DNA from: Lysobacterales bacterium
Lineage (GTDB): Bacteria > Pseudomonadota > Gammaproteobacteria > Xanthomonadales > Ahniellaceae
Direction: 5' to 3'
Assembly: GCA_016182785.1 (NCBI GenBank)
Contig: JACPFU010000023.1
Location: forward strand, 62,001 to 126,000
Length of the DNA: 64,000 nt
Shown here: positions 47,519 through 61,891 of the stretch, piece by piece
Position numbering within the stretch: the stretch's first letter is position 1
How the letters are laid out: each line of letters starts with the position of its first letter
Notes under the pieces: generated by a model
What the model was told of the DNA's origin: nothing
What the model saw: only the letters and a program-made list of their open reading frames with translations
Database searches by the model: none
Program-made: the position numbers and the translations under genes

Positions 47519-48387
47519 CAGGGTTGGACTTCGACGGCGGTTTCGGCGGCGAGCGCGCGGCTGCGCACGTAGATCTGCGCGAACGCGTCGTTCTGGGTGA
47601 TCTCGACCAGGTTTTCCTTGGCCAGTTCGAGAATGGCGAGGAAGGTGACGACCACGCCGAGGCGGCCTTCCTCGGCGGTGAACAGCGTTTCGAACACGTG
47701 GAACTCGCGGTCGTCGAGCGCGCCCAGCACCTCGGTCATGCGCTGGCGCACCGATAGCGCCTCGCGCTTGATGTTGTGGCGTCCGAACAGGTCGGCGCGC
47801 TTGAGCACGTCCTTCAGCGCGAGCAGCAGTTCCTTCAGGTCGACCGGCGGCGGGATGCGCACGACATTGCGCTCGCCGACCTCGGCCGATGCCGGGAAGA
47901 AGTCGCGGTCCTGGCGCGGCATCGCCTCGATGTCCTCGGCCGCCTTCTTGAAGCGCTCATATTCCTGCAGGCGGCGCACCAGGTCGGCGCGCGGATCGTC
48001 CTCGATGCTCTCGGCGCCCGGCGGGCGCGGCAGCAGCAGTCGCGACTTGATCTCGGCCAGGATCGCGGCCATCACCAGGTAGTCGGCGGCGAGTTCGAGC
48101 CGCATGTCCTGCATCAGGTCGATGTAGTCGACGTACTGGCGCGTGATCTCGGCGATCGGAATGTCGAGGATGTCGAGGTTCTGGCGACGGATCAGGTACA
48201 GCAGCAGGTCGAGCGGACCCTCGAACGCTTCGAGGATGACCTCGAGCGCGTCCGGCGGGATGTACAGGTCCTGCGGCATCTGCAGCATCGGCTGGCCGCG
48301 CACGGTCGCGAGCGGCATCTCCTGCTGCTGCGGCGGCATCGGAAACGGGACCACGTTCGAGTTGGATTCAGCGCTTTCGCCGCTCAT
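47518..48387 (-). CDS. scpA: Segregation and condensation protein ScpA
   Basis: A 289-residue kleisin that bridges the SMC heads. The conserved N-terminal part reads [20 protein letters not shown] and continues [19 protein letters not shown]; the C-terminal winged helix includes [20 protein letters not shown] and [20 protein letters not shown]. An N-terminal extension of ~45 residues is Gln/Pro/Met rich. First gene of scpA-scpB-rluB. Confidence 0.94.
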   Translation of the reverse strand: MSGESAESNSNVVPFPMPPQQQEMPLATVRGQPMLQMPQDLYIPPDALEVILEAFEGPLDLLLYLIRRQNLDILDIPIAEITRQYVDYIDLMQDMRLELAADYLVMAAILAEIKSRLLLPRPPGAESIEDDPRADLVRRLQEYERFKKAAEDIEAMPRQDRDFFPASAEVGERNVVRIPPPVDLKELLLALKDVLKRADLFGRHNIKREALSVRQRMTEVLGALDDREFHVFETLFTAEEGRLGVVVTFLAILELAKENLVEITQNDAFAQIYVRSRALAAETAVEVQP

Positions 48388-48662
48388 GGAATTCCGGTGT
48401 CGAAACGCATCAGGCTTGCGCCTTGCGCCAAGGACGTCCGCGCCCGGGGCGCGTCACACTGCACAGGTCGATCAAGAGAGAAATCCGAAACCCGGGAGGG
48501 GACCGCGCTGCGCGGTGCCGGTCACGGATCAGGGAGACAACGGGCCGCTCGTCGGGCGGCTTCGGAACGTTCGGCCTGCAAGGCTTCGTTCCATTCGTGG
48601 CGCGCAGGGTACGTGGCGCAGCGACGCTTGTCCAGAGCGGGGCGGCCGCCGATACTGAACGC
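48388..48662. other. Divergent intergenic region scpA / yciI
   Basis: 275 bp between two divergent genes. It must hold promoters for both directions, but no clear -10/-35 pair, operator or hairpin with a T-run stands out. The frame upstream of the YciI start is open but has no protein-like composition. Confidence 0.4.
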
Positions 48663-48962
48663 ATGTGGTATCTCATCGAAGGTTTCGACCGCCCCGATTC
48701 GCTGCACGTGCGACTCGCGGCCCGCCCCGCCCATCTCGATCGCCTGCGCGCATTGCTCGACGAGGGGCGCCTGCTGCTCGCCGGCCCGTGTCCGGCGATC
48801 GATGCCGAAGATCCGGGTCCGGCCGGGTTCAGCGGCAGCCTGATCGTCGCCGAGTTCGAGTCGCTCGCTGCGGCGCGTGCCTGGGCCGAGGCCGATCCCT
48901 ATGTCGCGGCCGGTGTGTATGAGCGTGTCGACGTGCGTCCGTTTCGCAAGGCGTTGCCCTGA
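48663..48962 (+). CDS. yciI: YciI-like protein
   Basis: A 99-residue dimeric alpha/beta-barrel protein of the YciI family: [40 protein letters not shown] with the conserved His-Asp pair region, and a C-terminal [20 protein letters not shown] motif. The function is not established. The gene ends with a TGATG overlap with bolA, a pairing repeatedly seen in related genomes. Confidence 0.93.
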   Translation: MWYLIEGFDRPDSLHVRLAARPAHLDRLRALLDEGRLLLAGPCPAIDAEDPGPAGFSGSLIVAEFESLAAARAWAEADPYVAAGVYERVDVRPFRKALP

Positions 48963-49237
48963 TGCTGCCGCGCGAACAACGCGTCGCCGAAATCCGCCGT
49001 CGCCTCGAAGCCGCGTTCCGGCCGGTGGCGCTCGACGTCATCGACGACAGCCACAAGCATGCCGGCCACGAAGGCGCGCGCGACGGGCGCGGCCATTTCC
49101 GCGTGCAGATCAGCGCCGAGGCCTTCCGCGGCAGGCCGCCGCTGGCCCAACACCGTGCAATCTACGCGGCGCTCGGGGAGTTGATGACCACCGACATCCA
49201 CGCGCTCGCGATCCAGTCGGGCGCGCCCCAGGCTTGA
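48962..49237 (+). CDS. bolA: BolA family protein
   Basis: A 91-residue BolA-type protein. The signature is VIDDSHKHAGHEGARDGRGH followed by FRVQISAEAFRG and LAQHRAIYAALGELM. BolA proteins act with monothiol glutaredoxins in iron-sulfur handling and can bind DNA. The His-rich segment (HKHAGH) contains the likely cluster ligand. Translationally coupled to yciI. Confidence 0.93.
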   Translation: MLPREQRVAEIRRRLEAAFRPVALDVIDDSHKHAGHEGARDGRGHFRVQISAEAFRGRPPLAQHRAIYAALGELMTTDIHALAIQSGAPQA

Positions 49238-49265
49238 TTTCCTCGGAGCGCGGCCGGAATATCCC

Positions 49266-49282
49266 TTACCAGAAGTAAGGAG
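49266..49282 (+). promoter_or_regulatory. Inverted repeat covering the ribosome-binding site of the AbrB antitoxin gene
   Basis: CCTTAC-CAGAA-GTAAGG. The right arm contains most of the Shine-Dalgarno AAGGAG (49279-49284), 6 bp before the ATG at 49289. It may be the operator bound by the AbrB-type antitoxin, or an RNA hairpin that limits its translation. Confidence 0.45.
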
Positions 49283-49288
49283 AACTCG

Positions 49289-49564
49289 ATGTCCACTGCC
49301 ACGGTAACCAGCAAGGGACAGATCACGCTGCCGAAGGACGTGCGTGAATCGATGGGTCTGGATGCGGGCGACAAGGTCGATTTCGTGCGCGATGCCGAGG
49401 GCGGGTTTCGCGTCGTGCCACGACGCCGGGACATTGGTGAATTGCGCGGGATGTTCGCTGGTCGCGTCACGAAGCCGGTGACCTTGCAGGAGATGGAGCA
49501 CGCCATACTGGATGAGGCCGGACGCCGCTTCGAACGCGCCGTGGGCCGGAAGAAGGCGCGTTGA
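49289..49564 (+). CDS. AbrB-family antitoxin
   Basis: A 91-residue protein with a swapped-hairpin AbrB domain (ATVTSKGQITLPKDVRESMG, then LDAGDKVDFV) and a charged C-terminal tail for toxin binding. A good Shine-Dalgarno (AAGGAG) precedes the ATG. The TGA stop overlaps the TTG start of the PIN toxin gene. Confidence 0.9.
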   Translation: MSTATVTSKGQITLPKDVRESMGLDAGDKVDFVRDAEGGFRVVPRRRDIGELRGMFAGRVTKPVTLQEMEHAILDEAGRRFERAVGRKKAR

Positions 49565-49956
49565 TCGGGATCGACACCAATGTGCTGGTGCGATACCTGG
49601 TCCAGGACGAGCCGGTTCAGGCCAGGCTGGCGACGCGCTTGATCCAGGATCAGCTTTCGGAGCGCCAGCCGGGATTCATCAGCATCGCCGTGTTGCTGGA
49701 AACCCTTTGGGTCTTGCGCAGCCGGTACCGCGTCACCGCCTCCGAGCGGTTGAACTTGTTGCGCATGCTGCTCGATGTTCGGCAATTGCAGGTCGAGCAC
49801 AGGACTGCGGTGGCACGTGCATTGATGCGCATCGACGGTCGTGGCGATCGCTTCAATGATGCGCTGGTGGTCGAAATAGCACGCGAAGCCGGCTGTAGTC
49901 AGGTGGCCAGCTTCGACCAGGGCGCGTCCAGGTACGGCATGACCCTGCTGAAATAG
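49561..49956 (+). CDS. PIN-domain toxin (VapC type), TTG start
   Basis: A 131-residue PIN nuclease: Asp5 in GIDTNVLVRYLVQDEP, the Glu in LLETLWVL, the Asp in DRFNDALVVEIA and the last Asp in VASFDQGA. The start is the TTG at 49561, overlapping the antitoxin stop by 4 bp (TTGA); no ATG in this frame precedes the essential Asp, so the start is well supported. Member of the fourth toxin-antitoxin pair in this window. Confidence 0.88.
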   Translation: MIGIDTNVLVRYLVQDEPVQARLATRLIQDQLSERQPGFISIAVLLETLWVLRSRYRVTASERLNLLRMLLDVRQLQVEHRTAVARALMRIDGRGDRFNDALVVEIAREAGCSQVASFDQGASRYGMTLLK

Positions 49957-49959
49957 GAC

Positions 49960-50349
49960 CTACGGCAACTCCACCTTCGCTGCCGGCTTCCAGCCCTTGG
50001 CGCGGTGTTCGGCGACGACAGTGGTGTAGATGCCGCCGCGCACGTACCACTCGGCAGTCAGGCGCAGGAAGCGCGGCTTGGTCGCCTTGGCCAGATCGTC
50101 GAGGATCTTGTTGGTCACCGCCTCGTGGAAGGCGCCTTCGTCGCGGTAGCTCCACAGGTAGAGCTTGAGCGACTTCAGCTCGACGCAGGTCTTTTCCGGG
50201 ACATAGTCGAGGTGCAGGGTGGCGAAGTCCGGCTGCCCGGTCTTGGGGCAGACGCAGGTGAACTCGGGAATCCGCATCCGGATGGTATAGTCCCGGCCCG
50301 GCTGTGGGTTGGGGAAGGTCTCCAGCGCTTTCGACGGTTTGGTCGACAC
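49960..50349 (-). CDS. queF: NADPH-dependent 7-cyano-7-deazaguanine reductase QueF (type I)
   Basis: A 129-residue enzyme reducing preQ0 to preQ1 for queuosine in tRNA. The catalytic Cys is in [13 protein letters not shown] with the nearby Asp, and the QueF motif is [20 protein letters not shown]. The length matches the short, single-domain type. The GTG at 50349 is the start; an ATG at 50457 would add an Arg-rich stretch and extend over the intergenic region before smc. The gene ends 3 bp from the end of the convergent PIN toxin gene. Confidence 0.9.
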   Translation of the reverse strand: MSTKPSKALETFPNPQPGRDYTIRMRIPEFTCVCPKTGQPDFATLHLDYVPEKTCVELKSLKLYLWSYRDEGAFHEAVTNKILDDLAKATKPRFLRLTAEWYVRGGIYTTVVAEHRAKGWKPAAKVELP

Positions 50350-50462
50350 GGTCGTTCTCTCGGATACGGTGAGGCGCGCAAAGGTAGCGAAGCGACCTGG
50401 GTGCCGCAAACGAATGTTTGTCCGTCGTCCGACGCTCACGAATTCATGACGAAACACGCACG

Positions 50463-53400
50463 ATGCGACTTTCGACGATCAAACTCTCCGGCTTCAAGTC
50501 CTTCGTCGATCCGACGACCCTGCATCTCCCGACCAACATGACCGGCGTCGTCGGTCCGAACGGGTGCGGCAAGTCGAACATCATCGACGCCATCCGCTGG
50601 GTGATGGGCGAGAGCGCCGCCAGTCGCCTGCGCGGCGACGCCATCACCGACGTGATCTTCTCCGGCTCCGGCCAGCGCAAGCCGGTCGGCAGCGCCCAGG
50701 TCGAACTGATCTTCGACAACTCGGATGGCACCATCCAGGGCGAATACGCGAACTTCAACGAGATCTCGATCAAGCGCCAGGTCAGCCGTGACGGCCAGTC
50801 GAACTATTTCCTGAACAACGCCAAGTGCCGCCGCCGCGACATCGTCGACGTGTTCCTCGGCACCGGGCTTGGCGCGCGCAGCTACTCGATCATCGAGCAG
50901 GGCATGATCAGCCAGATCGTCGAGGCGCGCCCCGAAGACCTGCGCCTGCACCTTGAGGAAGCCGCCGGCATCTCGAAGTACAAGGAGCGCCGCAAGGAGA
51001 CCGAGTCGCGCATCAAGTCGACGCGCGAGAACCTCGATCGCCTGAATGACCTGCGCCAGGAAGTCGACAAGCAGCTCGACCACCTGAACCGCCAGGCCAA
51101 GCAGGCCGAGCGCTACCAGAAGCTCAAGGCCGAGCACGTGCGCGTCGAGGCGGAGCTGAAGGCGCTGCACCTGCGCAACCTGCAGGGCGAGCTCGATGCG
51201 CGCGGCCAGGCCTTGCGCCAGATCGAACTGCGCAGCGAACAACTGACCACCGAACAGCGTGCGATCGAAGCCCGCCTCGAGGAAGAACGCGGCAGGCAGA
51301 TCGAAGCCACCGATCACTTCAACTCGGTGCAGGGCGAGCTGTACCGCGTCGGCGGCGAGATCGCCCGCGTCGAGCAGCAGATCAACTACAACCGCGATCT
51401 CGCCGAGCGCCTGCAGCGCGCGGCGAAGGAAACCGACACCGCGCTGAACGAAGTGGCCGAACACATCCGCGGCGACCGCGACCAGATCGAGCTGCTGCGC
51501 CTGTCGCTGGCCGAGTCCGAGCCGCAGATCGAGACCCTGCAGACCGAGGCCGAGAATCGCCAGGAAGCGATGCGTGCCGCAGAAGCCGCGATCGTCGACT
51601 GGCAGTCGCGCTGGGACGCGTATGCGCGCGACAGCGGCGAGGCCGCCCGCGGCGCCGAGGTCGAACGCACGCGCCTGAACTTCCTCGACAAGCAGTCGCT
51701 GGATGCGTCGAATCGACTCGCCCAGCTCGAAGACGAACGCCGCAAGATGGACGTCGCGAGCCTGAGCGACGGTGCCGAAGCCTTGCTGCTGCGCCAGGAA
51801 GAGACCAAGGAGAAGGTCGAGCAGCTGACCCAGATGCTCGACGAGCGCAAGCTCGCATTGGGGCAGGTGCAGGAACAGACCCGCCAGATGCAATCGCAGT
51901 TGAACGACACGCGCAGCCGGCTGCAGTCGGCCAAGGGTCGCTTGTCCTCGCTCGAAGCGCTGCAGCATGCGGCGCTCGGTCAGGAGAAGAACGCCGCGGC
52001 CGCGTGGTTCGACGCGATCGGGCTCGGCAAGTCGCGTCGCCTCGGCGAGATGCTGAAGGTTCAGGAGGGCTTCGAGCGCGCGGTGGAGACGGTGCTCTCC
52101 GGTTGGCTCGAAGCCGCGATCGGCGAGGCGCCGCACCAGTTCGGCGACGCACTGGAATCGCTGCGCGACGGACAGATCACCATTCTCGAAGGTCGCAACG
52201 GTTCGGCCAGCGGCGACGATCGCCTGTCGGCGCGCGTGCAGGGACCGGCCGCGGCGATCGCCCAGCTCGACCGCGTGCGCGTCGCCGACTCCTTCGCTGC
52301 AGCCCGGCAGATTGCTTCGGGGCTCGGCGCCGGCGAATCGGTCATCACCCGCGACGGCGAGTGGCTGGGCCGCGACTGGTTGCGCGTCGCCAAGGGCAGC
52401 CAGGCCGGCAGCGGCGTGCTCGCCCGCGAACGCGAGCTGCAGGCGCTCGGCGAGAGCATCCAGACGCTGGACGCGCAGGTCGAGGAACTGATCGCGCGCC
52501 AGGAAGAATTGAAGCAGGCGAACTTCGACGCCGAACGCGCGCGCGACGACGCCCAGCGCGACCTGTATTTCTCGCATCGCCAGCTGTCCGAGATCGCCGG
52601 CCAGATCCAGAGCGAGCGTGGCAAGCTGGAAGCGGCGCAGCAGAGAACGACGCGGATCGACGCCGAGCTCGAAGAGCTGCGTCGCCGCATCGAAGGGGTC
52701 GATGCCGAGGCACGCGAGGCGCGCGGCCGACTCGACACCGCGGTGATGGCGATGGGCGACCAGGAGGAGTTGCGGACGCGACTCGATGGCGAGCGCCGCC
52801 AGCTGCTGGAACGCCGCGAGGATGCGCGCGGCGCCGCGCGCGAGGCGTCCGAGCAGGCGCACCAGCTGGCGCTGCGTACCGAGTCGAAGCGTTCCGCGCT
52901 GGCCTCGCTGGAGCAGTCGCTCGGGCGCATGCTGCAGCAGCTGGCCACGCTCGAATCGCGCAAGTCCGAACTGGCCAGCCAGATTGCGACCCAGAGCGAT
53001 CCCGGAGCGCAACTCGATGCCGAACTGCGCACCTACCTCGACCAGCGCATGCTGGTGGACCGGCAACTGATCGAGGCGCGCAAGGCGCTCGAAGCCTGCG
53101 ACCTGGCGTTCCGGGCACTCGAACAGGACCGCCATCGCGTCGAACGCGAGCTGTCGGTCGAACGCGAGAAGCTGTCCGGGGTGCGCCTTGAGGAACAAAG
53201 CCTGCGCATGCGCGCCGACAGTCATGCCGAGGCGATCGCCGGCGCCGGCTTCGCGACCGACACGGTGGCGTCCGAGCTGCCGCCGGAAGCGAACATCGAA
53301 GCCTGGGAAGCCAAGGTCGTCGACCTCGACCAGAAGATCCGCCGCCTGGAACCGGTGAACCTGGCCGCGATCCAGGAGTTCGCCGAGCAGTCGACGCGCA

Positions 53401-53963
53401 AGGTCTACCTCGACACCCAGCACGGCGACCTGACCCAGGCGCTGGAAACGCTGGAAGGCGCGATCAAGAAGATCGACAAGGAAACCCGCACGCGCTTCAA
53501 GGAGACCTTCGACAAGGTCAACACCGGACTGCAGGAGCTGTTCCCGCGCCTGTTCGGCGGCGGCCATGCCTACCTGGAACTGACCGGCGAGGACCTGCTC
53601 GATACCGGCGTGTCGATCATGGCGCGTCCGCCCGGCAAGCGCGTCACCTCGATCAGCCTGCTCTCCGGCGGCGAGAAGGCGCTGACCGCGGTTGCCCTGG
53701 TGTTCTCGATCTTCCGCCTGAACCCGGCGCCGTTCTGTCTGCTCGACGAGGTCGACGCGCCGCTCGACGAGGCCAATGTCGGCCGCTTCTGCAACATGGT
53801 CAGCGAGATGAGCGAGCGCGTGCAGTTCCTGTTCGTGACCCACAACAAGGCGACCATGGAGGCCGCGAACCAGCTCTGCGGCGTGACCATGCGCGAGCCG
53901 GGCGTGTCGCGACTGGTCTCGGTCGATCTCGCCGAAGCGGCCAAGCTGGCCGGCGCGGCGTAA
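50463..53963 (+). CDS. smc: Chromosome segregation ATPase SMC
   Basis: A 1166-residue condensin ATPase. Walker A is [20 protein letters not shown], preceded by [11 protein letters not shown]. Two long coiled-coil arms (~170-490 and ~660-990) flank a hinge domain (~510-640). The C-terminal head has the signature [20 protein letters not shown] and Walker [18 protein letters not shown]. The start at 50463 fits the family N-terminus [14 protein letters not shown]. Upstream of zipA and ligA, as is usual in this lineage. Confidence 0.95.
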   Translation: MRLSTIKLSGFKSFVDPTTLHLPTNMTGVVGPNGCGKSNIIDAIRWVMGESAASRLRGDAITDVIFSGSGQRKPVGSAQVELIFDNSDGTIQGEYANFNEISIKRQVSRDGQSNYFLNNAKCRRRDIVDVFLGTGLGARSYSIIEQGMISQIVEARPEDLRLHLEEAAGISKYKERRKETESRIKSTRENLDRLNDLRQEVDKQLDHLNRQAKQAERYQKLKAEHVRVEAELKALHLRNLQGELDARGQALRQIELRSEQLTTEQRAIEARLEEERGRQIEATDHFNSVQGELYRVGGEIARVEQQINYNRDLAERLQRAAKETDTALNEVAEHIRGDRDQIELLRLSLAESEPQIETLQTEAENRQEAMRAAEAAIVDWQSRWDAYARDSGEAARGAEVERTRLNFLDKQSLDASNRLAQLEDERRKMDVASLSDGAEALLLRQEETKEKVEQLTQMLDERKLALGQVQEQTRQMQSQLNDTRSRLQSAKGRLSSLEALQHAALGQEKNAAAAWFDAIGLGKSRRLGEMLKVQEGFERAVETVLSGWLEAAIGEAPHQFGDALESLRDGQITILEGRNGSASGDDRLSARVQGPAAAIAQLDRVRVADSFAAARQIASGLGAGESVITRDGEWLGRDWLRVAKGSQAGSGVLARERELQALGESIQTLDAQVEELIARQEELKQANFDAERARDDAQRDLYFSHRQLSEIAGQIQSERGKLEAAQQRTTRIDAELEELRRRIEGVDAEAREARGRLDTAVMAMGDQEELRTRLDGERRQLLERREDARGAAREASEQAHQLALRTESKRSALASLEQSLGRMLQQLATLESRKSELASQIATQSDPGAQLDAELRTYLDQRMLVDRQLIEARKALEACDLAFRALEQDRHRVERELSVEREKLSGVRLEEQSLRMRADSHAEAIAGAGFATDTVASELPPEANIEAWEAKVVDLDQKIRRLEPVNLAAIQEFAEQSTRKVYLDTQHGDLTQALETLEGAIKKIDKETRTRFKETFDKVNTGLQELFPRLFGGGHAYLELTGEDLLDTGVSIMARPPGKRVTSISLLSGGEKALTAVALVFSIFRLNPAPFCLLDEVDAPLDEANVGRFCNMVSEMSERVQFLFVTHNKATMEAANQLCGVTMREPGVSRLVSVDLAEAAKLAGAA

Positions 53964-53972
53964 GGAGCGACG

Positions 53973-56883
<2,911 letters not shown>

Positions 56884-56886
56884 GCC

Positions 56887-57846
56887 ATGCGGCCCGATCG
56901 TCTGCGGGCGTTGCGTCTGCGCGCCGAGTTGTACGCGACGCTCAGGGCGTTCTTCGCCGGGCGCGGCGTGCTGGAGGTGGAGACCCCGATCCTCTCGGCT
57001 GCCGGCAATAGCGATCCCAACATCGAGAGCTTCGACACCGAGTTCAGCGGCCATGTCGATGCCGGTGCAGCGCGGCGCTGGTTGCGTACCTCGCCCGAGT
57101 TCCCGCTGAAGCGACTGCTGGCCGAAGGTCTGGGCGACTGCTACGAACTCGGGCGGGTGTTCCGCAACGGCGAGACCGGGCGCACGCACAACCCCGAGTT
57201 CACCATGCTGGAGTGGTATCGGGTTGGGATCGACCATCGCGCACTGGCCAGCGAGGTGCTGGATCTGGTCGAGCTGGCGATGGCGCTGGTCGGCCGCCGC
57301 GTGCGACGACGCACCACCGGTTATCGCGACTGGTTTCGGGCCGAGATCGATCTCGACCCGTTCCTCGCCTCGGAAACGCAGCTGCAGCAGGCGCTGGGCG
57401 AGGTGCGCATCGACGGCGATGGGTTGTTGCGCGATGACTGGCTCGACCTGCTGGTCACGCACCGGTTGCAGCCGCGACTGGAGGCGGATCTGGCACTGGT
57501 CGTGCACGACTTCCCGGCATCGCAGTGCGCCCTGGCGCGGGTCATCGAGCGCGACGGCGTGCGCGTGGCCGAGCGCTTCGAGTGCTATCTCGGCGGGCGC
57601 GAACTGGCGAACGGCTATCACGAGCTCAACGACGCCGGCGAGCAGCGCCGCCGCTTCGAGGCTGATCTCGCGTTGCGCCGCGCGCGCGGCCAGGCCGAGG
57701 TCGCGCTCGACCAGCGCCTGCTCGCGGCCTTGCCGCAGTTGCCAGACTGCGCCGGCGTGGCACTTGGCATCGAGCGTCTGCTGCAGGCGATGCTCGGCGC
57801 GGATGACCTCGGCGACGTGCTCGCCTATGCTTTCGCCGACGCATGA
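56887..57846 (+). CDS. epmA: EF-P (R)-beta-lysine ligase EpmA (PoxA/GenX)
   Basis: A 319-residue class II lysyl-tRNA synthetase paralogue lacking the anticodon-binding domain; it attaches beta-lysine to elongation factor P to help translate proline stretches. Motif 2 is FRNGETGRTHNPEFTMLEWY and motif 3 region GVALGIERLLQAML; the ATP and lysine pocket residues lie in ECYLGGRELANGYHELND. It follows ligA with a 3-bp gap. Confidence 0.93.
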   Translation: MRPDRLRALRLRAELYATLRAFFAGRGVLEVETPILSAAGNSDPNIESFDTEFSGHVDAGAARRWLRTSPEFPLKRLLAEGLGDCYELGRVFRNGETGRTHNPEFTMLEWYRVGIDHRALASEVLDLVELAMALVGRRVRRRTTGYRDWFRAEIDLDPFLASETQLQQALGEVRIDGDGLLRDDWLDLLVTHRLQPRLEADLALVVHDFPASQCALARVIERDGVRVAERFECYLGGRELANGYHELNDAGEQRRRFEADLALRRARGQAEVALDQRLLAALPQLPDCAGVALGIERLLQAMLGADDLGDVLAYAFADA

Positions 57847-57859
57847 GGGATCGGGACGC

Positions 57860-59200
<1,341 letters not shown>

Positions 59201-59212
59201 TCCAGCCGACGG

Positions 59213-60031
59213 CTAATCGAGTTCGCGGAACTGCCTGGAGCGGCGTCCGACCAGGCGCAGTGCCATCTGGTCGGGGAGGTGCTTGGCGACGAACTTGAGC
59301 CAGCGGTTGACGCGCCCGGGCAAGCACAGCACGCGGTCGTGGTCGAGTGCGGCGAGGGACTCCTCGACCACTGCCGCCGCGGTCATCCAGTAGCGTGGCG
59401 ACAGCCGGCTGACGAGGCCGCGGGCGCCGGTGACGTCGTGGAATTCCGAGTAGGTGAATCCCGGGCACAGCGCCTGCACGCGGATGCCGCAGTCGCGGTT
59501 CTCCAGTGCCAGCGATTGCGAGAAGCGCACCAGTAGCGCCTTGGCGCCGCCGTACAGCGTGCTGCCCGCCGATCCGGGCACCAGTCCGGCGAGCGAGGCG
59601 ACATTGAGGATCGCGCCACGGCGACGCTCGCGCATGGCCGGCAGCAGTCGATGCACCAGCTCCGCCGGCGCCTCGACCATCACCTTGAGGAAGCGGGCCT
59701 GCGTCGGCCAGTCGCTGCGGTGGTAGCCGCCGGGCACGCCGAAGCCCGCGTTGTTGACCAGCGCGTCGACCGCCAGCGCGCGCTGCTGCAGTTCGTCGCA
59801 GATGCGCGCAACCGCATCGGCCTCGGCCAGGTCGGCGGCGATGCAGACGACCTCGACACCATGACGCTGGCGCAAATCGTCCGCCAATGCCGCGAGTCGG
59901 TCCACGCGGCGCGCCGTCAGTACCAGGGCGCAACCGCGTGCGGCCAGGGCCTCGGCGACGGCCTGGCCGATGCCGGCGGAGGCGCCGGTCACCAGGGCGC
60001 GTCGGCCGCGCCAATCGAATGCACTGGACAT
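59213..60031 (-). CDS. Short-chain dehydrogenase/reductase
   Basis: A 272-residue SDR oxidoreductase. The cofactor motif is ALVTGASAGIGQAVAEALAA (TGxxxGIG) with NNAGFGVP. The catalytic Ser/Tyr/Lys appear as VPGSAGSTLYGGAKALLVRF (YGGAK in place of YxxxK spacing). A C-terminal hydrophobic segment (YWMTAAAVVEESLAALDHDR) is short. The substrate cannot be told. Start chosen at 60031 (MSSAFDWRG), with an alternative four codons upstream. It is the only minus-strand gene in this stretch. Confidence 0.85.
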   Translation of the reverse strand: MSSAFDWRGRRALVTGASAGIGQAVAEALAARGCALVLTARRVDRLAALADDLRQRHGVEVVCIAADLAEADAVARICDELQQRALAVDALVNNAGFGVPGGYHRSDWPTQARFLKVMVEAPAELVHRLLPAMRERRRGAILNVASLAGLVPGSAGSTLYGGAKALLVRFSQSLALENRDCGIRVQALCPGFTYSEFHDVTGARGLVSRLSPRYWMTAAAVVEESLAALDHDRVLCLPGRVNRWLKFVAKHLPDQMALRLVGRRSRQFRELD

Positions 60032-60097
60032 GAGCGAGATCAATTGCCGGGGGAGGGCGCAAGACTATCCTGCGCGCCCCTGGAACGGAGCCTCGGC

Positions 60098-60844
60098 ATG
60101 CGTCGTCCCCTGATCGCCGGCAACTGGAAGATGCACGGTTCGCTCGCGATGGTGCGCGACCTGCTCGCGTCGATCGAGACCGCCGGTCCGTTTGCCGGTG
60201 TCGAGGTCGCGGTGATGCCGCCGTACCCGTACCTGGCGGCGGCGCGCGCGGCGGCGACCACGGTCGCGATCGGCGCGCAGGATGCGAGCGCGCATGCCGC
60301 GGGGGCATTCACCGGGGAAGTGGCGGCGACGATGCTCAAGGAATGCGGTTGTCGCTACGTGATCCTCGGGCACTCCGAGCGACGCCAGTACCATGCCGAG
60401 AGCGATGCCGTGGTTGCGGCGAAATTCCTCGCGGTGCAGGCGGCCGGGCTGACACCGGTGCTCTGCGTCGGCGAATCGCTGGCGCAACGCGATGCCGGCG
60501 AGACCGACGCGGTGGTCGGAGCGCAGTTGCGGGCGGTGCTGGCGGCCGCTGGGGTCGCTGCGTTCGCCAACGCCGTCCTCGCCTACGAGCCGGTGTGGGC
60601 AATCGGCACCGGTCGCACCGCCACGCCGGAGCAGGCGCAGGCGGTGCACGCGCTGCTGCGTGGCATCGTCGCGGAGAGTTCTGCTAGCATCGCCGGCTCG
60701 CTGCGCATTCTGTATGGCGGCAGTGTCAAGCCCGGCAACGCGGCGACACTGTTCGGCCAGGCGGACATCGACGGCGGACTGATCGGCGGAGCGTCGCTGG
60801 TCGCCGACGATTTCGTCGCGATCATCCGCGCCGCGGCCCACTGA
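60098..60844 (+). CDS. tpiA: Triosephosphate isomerase
   Basis: A 248-residue glycolytic isomerase. The N-terminus LIAGNWKMHGSLAM holds the catalytic Lys; the catalytic His is in VILGHSERRQYHAESD; the catalytic Glu is in AYEPVWAIGTGRTATPEQA; and the phosphate-binding ILYGGSVKPGNA and GGLIGGASL loops are intact. The start at 60098 is chosen over an upstream frame. Followed 19 bp later by secG. Confidence 0.96.
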   Translation: MRRPLIAGNWKMHGSLAMVRDLLASIETAGPFAGVEVAVMPPYPYLAAARAAATTVAIGAQDASAHAAGAFTGEVAATMLKECGCRYVILGHSERRQYHAESDAVVAAKFLAVQAAGLTPVLCVGESLAQRDAGETDAVVGAQLRAVLAAAGVAAFANAVLAYEPVWAIGTGRTATPEQAQAVHALLRGIVAESSASIAGSLRILYGGSVKPGNAATLFGQADIDGGLIGGASLVADDFVAIIRAAAH

Positions 60845-60863
60845 ACCCTTCCTGGAATTCGAA

Positions 60864-61343
60864 ATGAGCTTTGAACTCGGTCTCAAGATCCTGCTGGCGC
60901 TGTACGTCGTCGTCGCGCTGGCGATGATCGGCCTGATCCTGCTGCAGCGCGGCCAAGGCGCGCAGGCTGGATCCGGCTTCGGCAGCGGTGCCTCGGCGAC
61001 GGTGTTCGGCGCGCGCGGGTCGGCCAACTTCCTCAGCAGTTCGACCAAGTGGCTGGCGGTGCTGTTCTTCGCGCTCAGCATCGGCATGGGCGTGTACATC
61101 AGCCGCAATGCGAAGAGCGGCGATGGTGCCGCCGATCTCGGTGTGATGGGCGAGGCCGAGGCTGCCGCGGAAGCGGCCAAGGCCGCGCCGGCCGCGGCCA
61201 GCGACGTGCCCGCGGTTCCTGCGGCGAGCAGCGAAGTGCCGGCAGCGGCAACCGATGCGAGCGTGCCGGCGACGACGCCCGAAGTGGAAGCGCCGAAGGC
61301 CGAATCGACGAACGAGAGCAAGCCCGCGGAGTCTTCTAACTGA
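60864..61343 (+). CDS. secG: Preprotein translocase subunit SecG
   Basis: A 159-residue inner-membrane protein with two helices (LLALYVVVALAMIGLILLQR; LAVLFFALSIGMGVYISRN) joined by the conserved loop GASATVFGARGSANFLS. It assists SecYEG in protein export. The C-terminal ~70 residues are an Ala/Glu-rich low-complexity tail, longer than in Escherichia coli. GGAATTCGAA precedes the ATG. Confidence 0.93.
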   Translation: MSFELGLKILLALYVVVALAMIGLILLQRGQGAQAGSGFGSGASATVFGARGSANFLSSSTKWLAVLFFALSIGMGVYISRNAKSGDGAADLGVMGEAEAAAEAAKAAPAAASDVPAVPAASSEVPAAATDASVPATTPEVEAPKAESTNESKPAESSN

Positions 61344-61363
61344 GGTCTCCGACCGGCTACAAT
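61335..61363 (+). promoter_or_regulatory. Probable promoter of tRNA-Leu
   Basis: TACAAT at 61358-61363 is a good -10 element 8 bp before the mature tRNA start. Upstream, TTCTAA (61334-61339) or TCTAAC (61335-61340) is a weak -35 at 17-18 bp spacing, within the end of secG. Confidence 0.45.
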
Positions 61364-61371
61364 GGACAAAT

Positions 61372-61456
61372 GCCCAGGTGGCGGAATTGGTAGACGCACT
61401 ACCTTGAGGTGGTAGCGACGACAGTCGTGGGGGTTCGAGTCCCCCCTTGGGCACCA
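61372..61456 (+). tRNA. tRNA-Leu (anticodon GAG)
   Basis: An 85-nt class II tRNA from GCCCAGG to encoded CCA. The acceptor arm pairs GCCCAGG with CCTTGGGC (one G-U), the D-arm region is TGGCGGAATTGGTAGACGCA, the anticodon loop is TTGAGGT between CTACC and GGTAG giving anticodon GAG, and the T arm is GGGGGTTCGAGTCCCCC. It reads CUC/CUU leucine codons. Located between secG and nuoA, a placement typical of Lysobacterales. Confidence 0.95.
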
Positions 61457-61467
61457 GACCGAAAAAG

Positions 61468-61490
61468 AAGCCGCATCGCGGCTTTTTTTT
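61468..61490 (+). terminator. Rho-independent terminator after tRNA-Leu
   Basis: AAGCCGC-ATC-GCGGCTT followed by TTTTTT: a 7-bp stem, 3-nt loop and T-run, 11 bp after the tRNA CCA end. It closes the tpiA-secG-tRNA transcript and separates it from nuo. Confidence 0.9.
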
Positions 61491-61531
61491 CAGAAGCACG
61501 AAGTACGAAGTACAAAGAAGCGGGACGACCC

Positions 61532-61891
61532 ATGGAACTGTCCGGATACCTGCCGGTGCTGCTGTTTCTCGGATTGGCGGCGCTCATCGCGGCGGCACTG
61601 CTCGCGATCGGCACCCTCATCGGCCCGAAGCGGCCGGGCGCAGATAAGCACGCGCCGTACGAGTGCGGTTTCGTTGCGTTCGAGGACGCGCGCATGAAGT
61701 TCGATGTGCGCTACTACCTGATGGCGATCCTGTTCATCGTCTTCGATCTGGAAATCGCGTTCATTTTTCCGTGGGCGGTGGTGTTTCGCGACATCGGCCT
61801 GATCGGACTCATCGAGATGGGCATGTTCCTGCTCCTGCTGGTGCTGGGCTTCGTCTACGTCTGGAAGAAAGGAGCCCTCGAATGGGAGTGA
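61532..61891 (+). CDS. nuoA: NADH-quinone oxidoreductase subunit A
   Basis: A 119-residue membrane subunit of respiratory complex I with three helices ([56 protein letters not shown]) and the conserved KHAPYECGF loop and FDVRYYL. The start at 61532 (MELSGYL) was chosen over an earlier ATG lying in the tRNA/terminator. It overlaps nuoB by 10 bp. Confidence 0.95.
   Translation: MELSGYLPVLLFLGLAALIAAALLAIGTLIGPKRPGADKHAPYECGFVAFEDARMKFDVRYYLMAILFIVFDLEIAFIFPWAVVFRDIGLIGLIEMGMFLLLLVLGFVYVWKKGALEWE

Noticed and set aside
48388-48662. Frame upstream of the YciI start as an N-terminal extension.
   Set aside because: Composition is not protein-like, and MWYLIEG at 48663 matches the usual family start.
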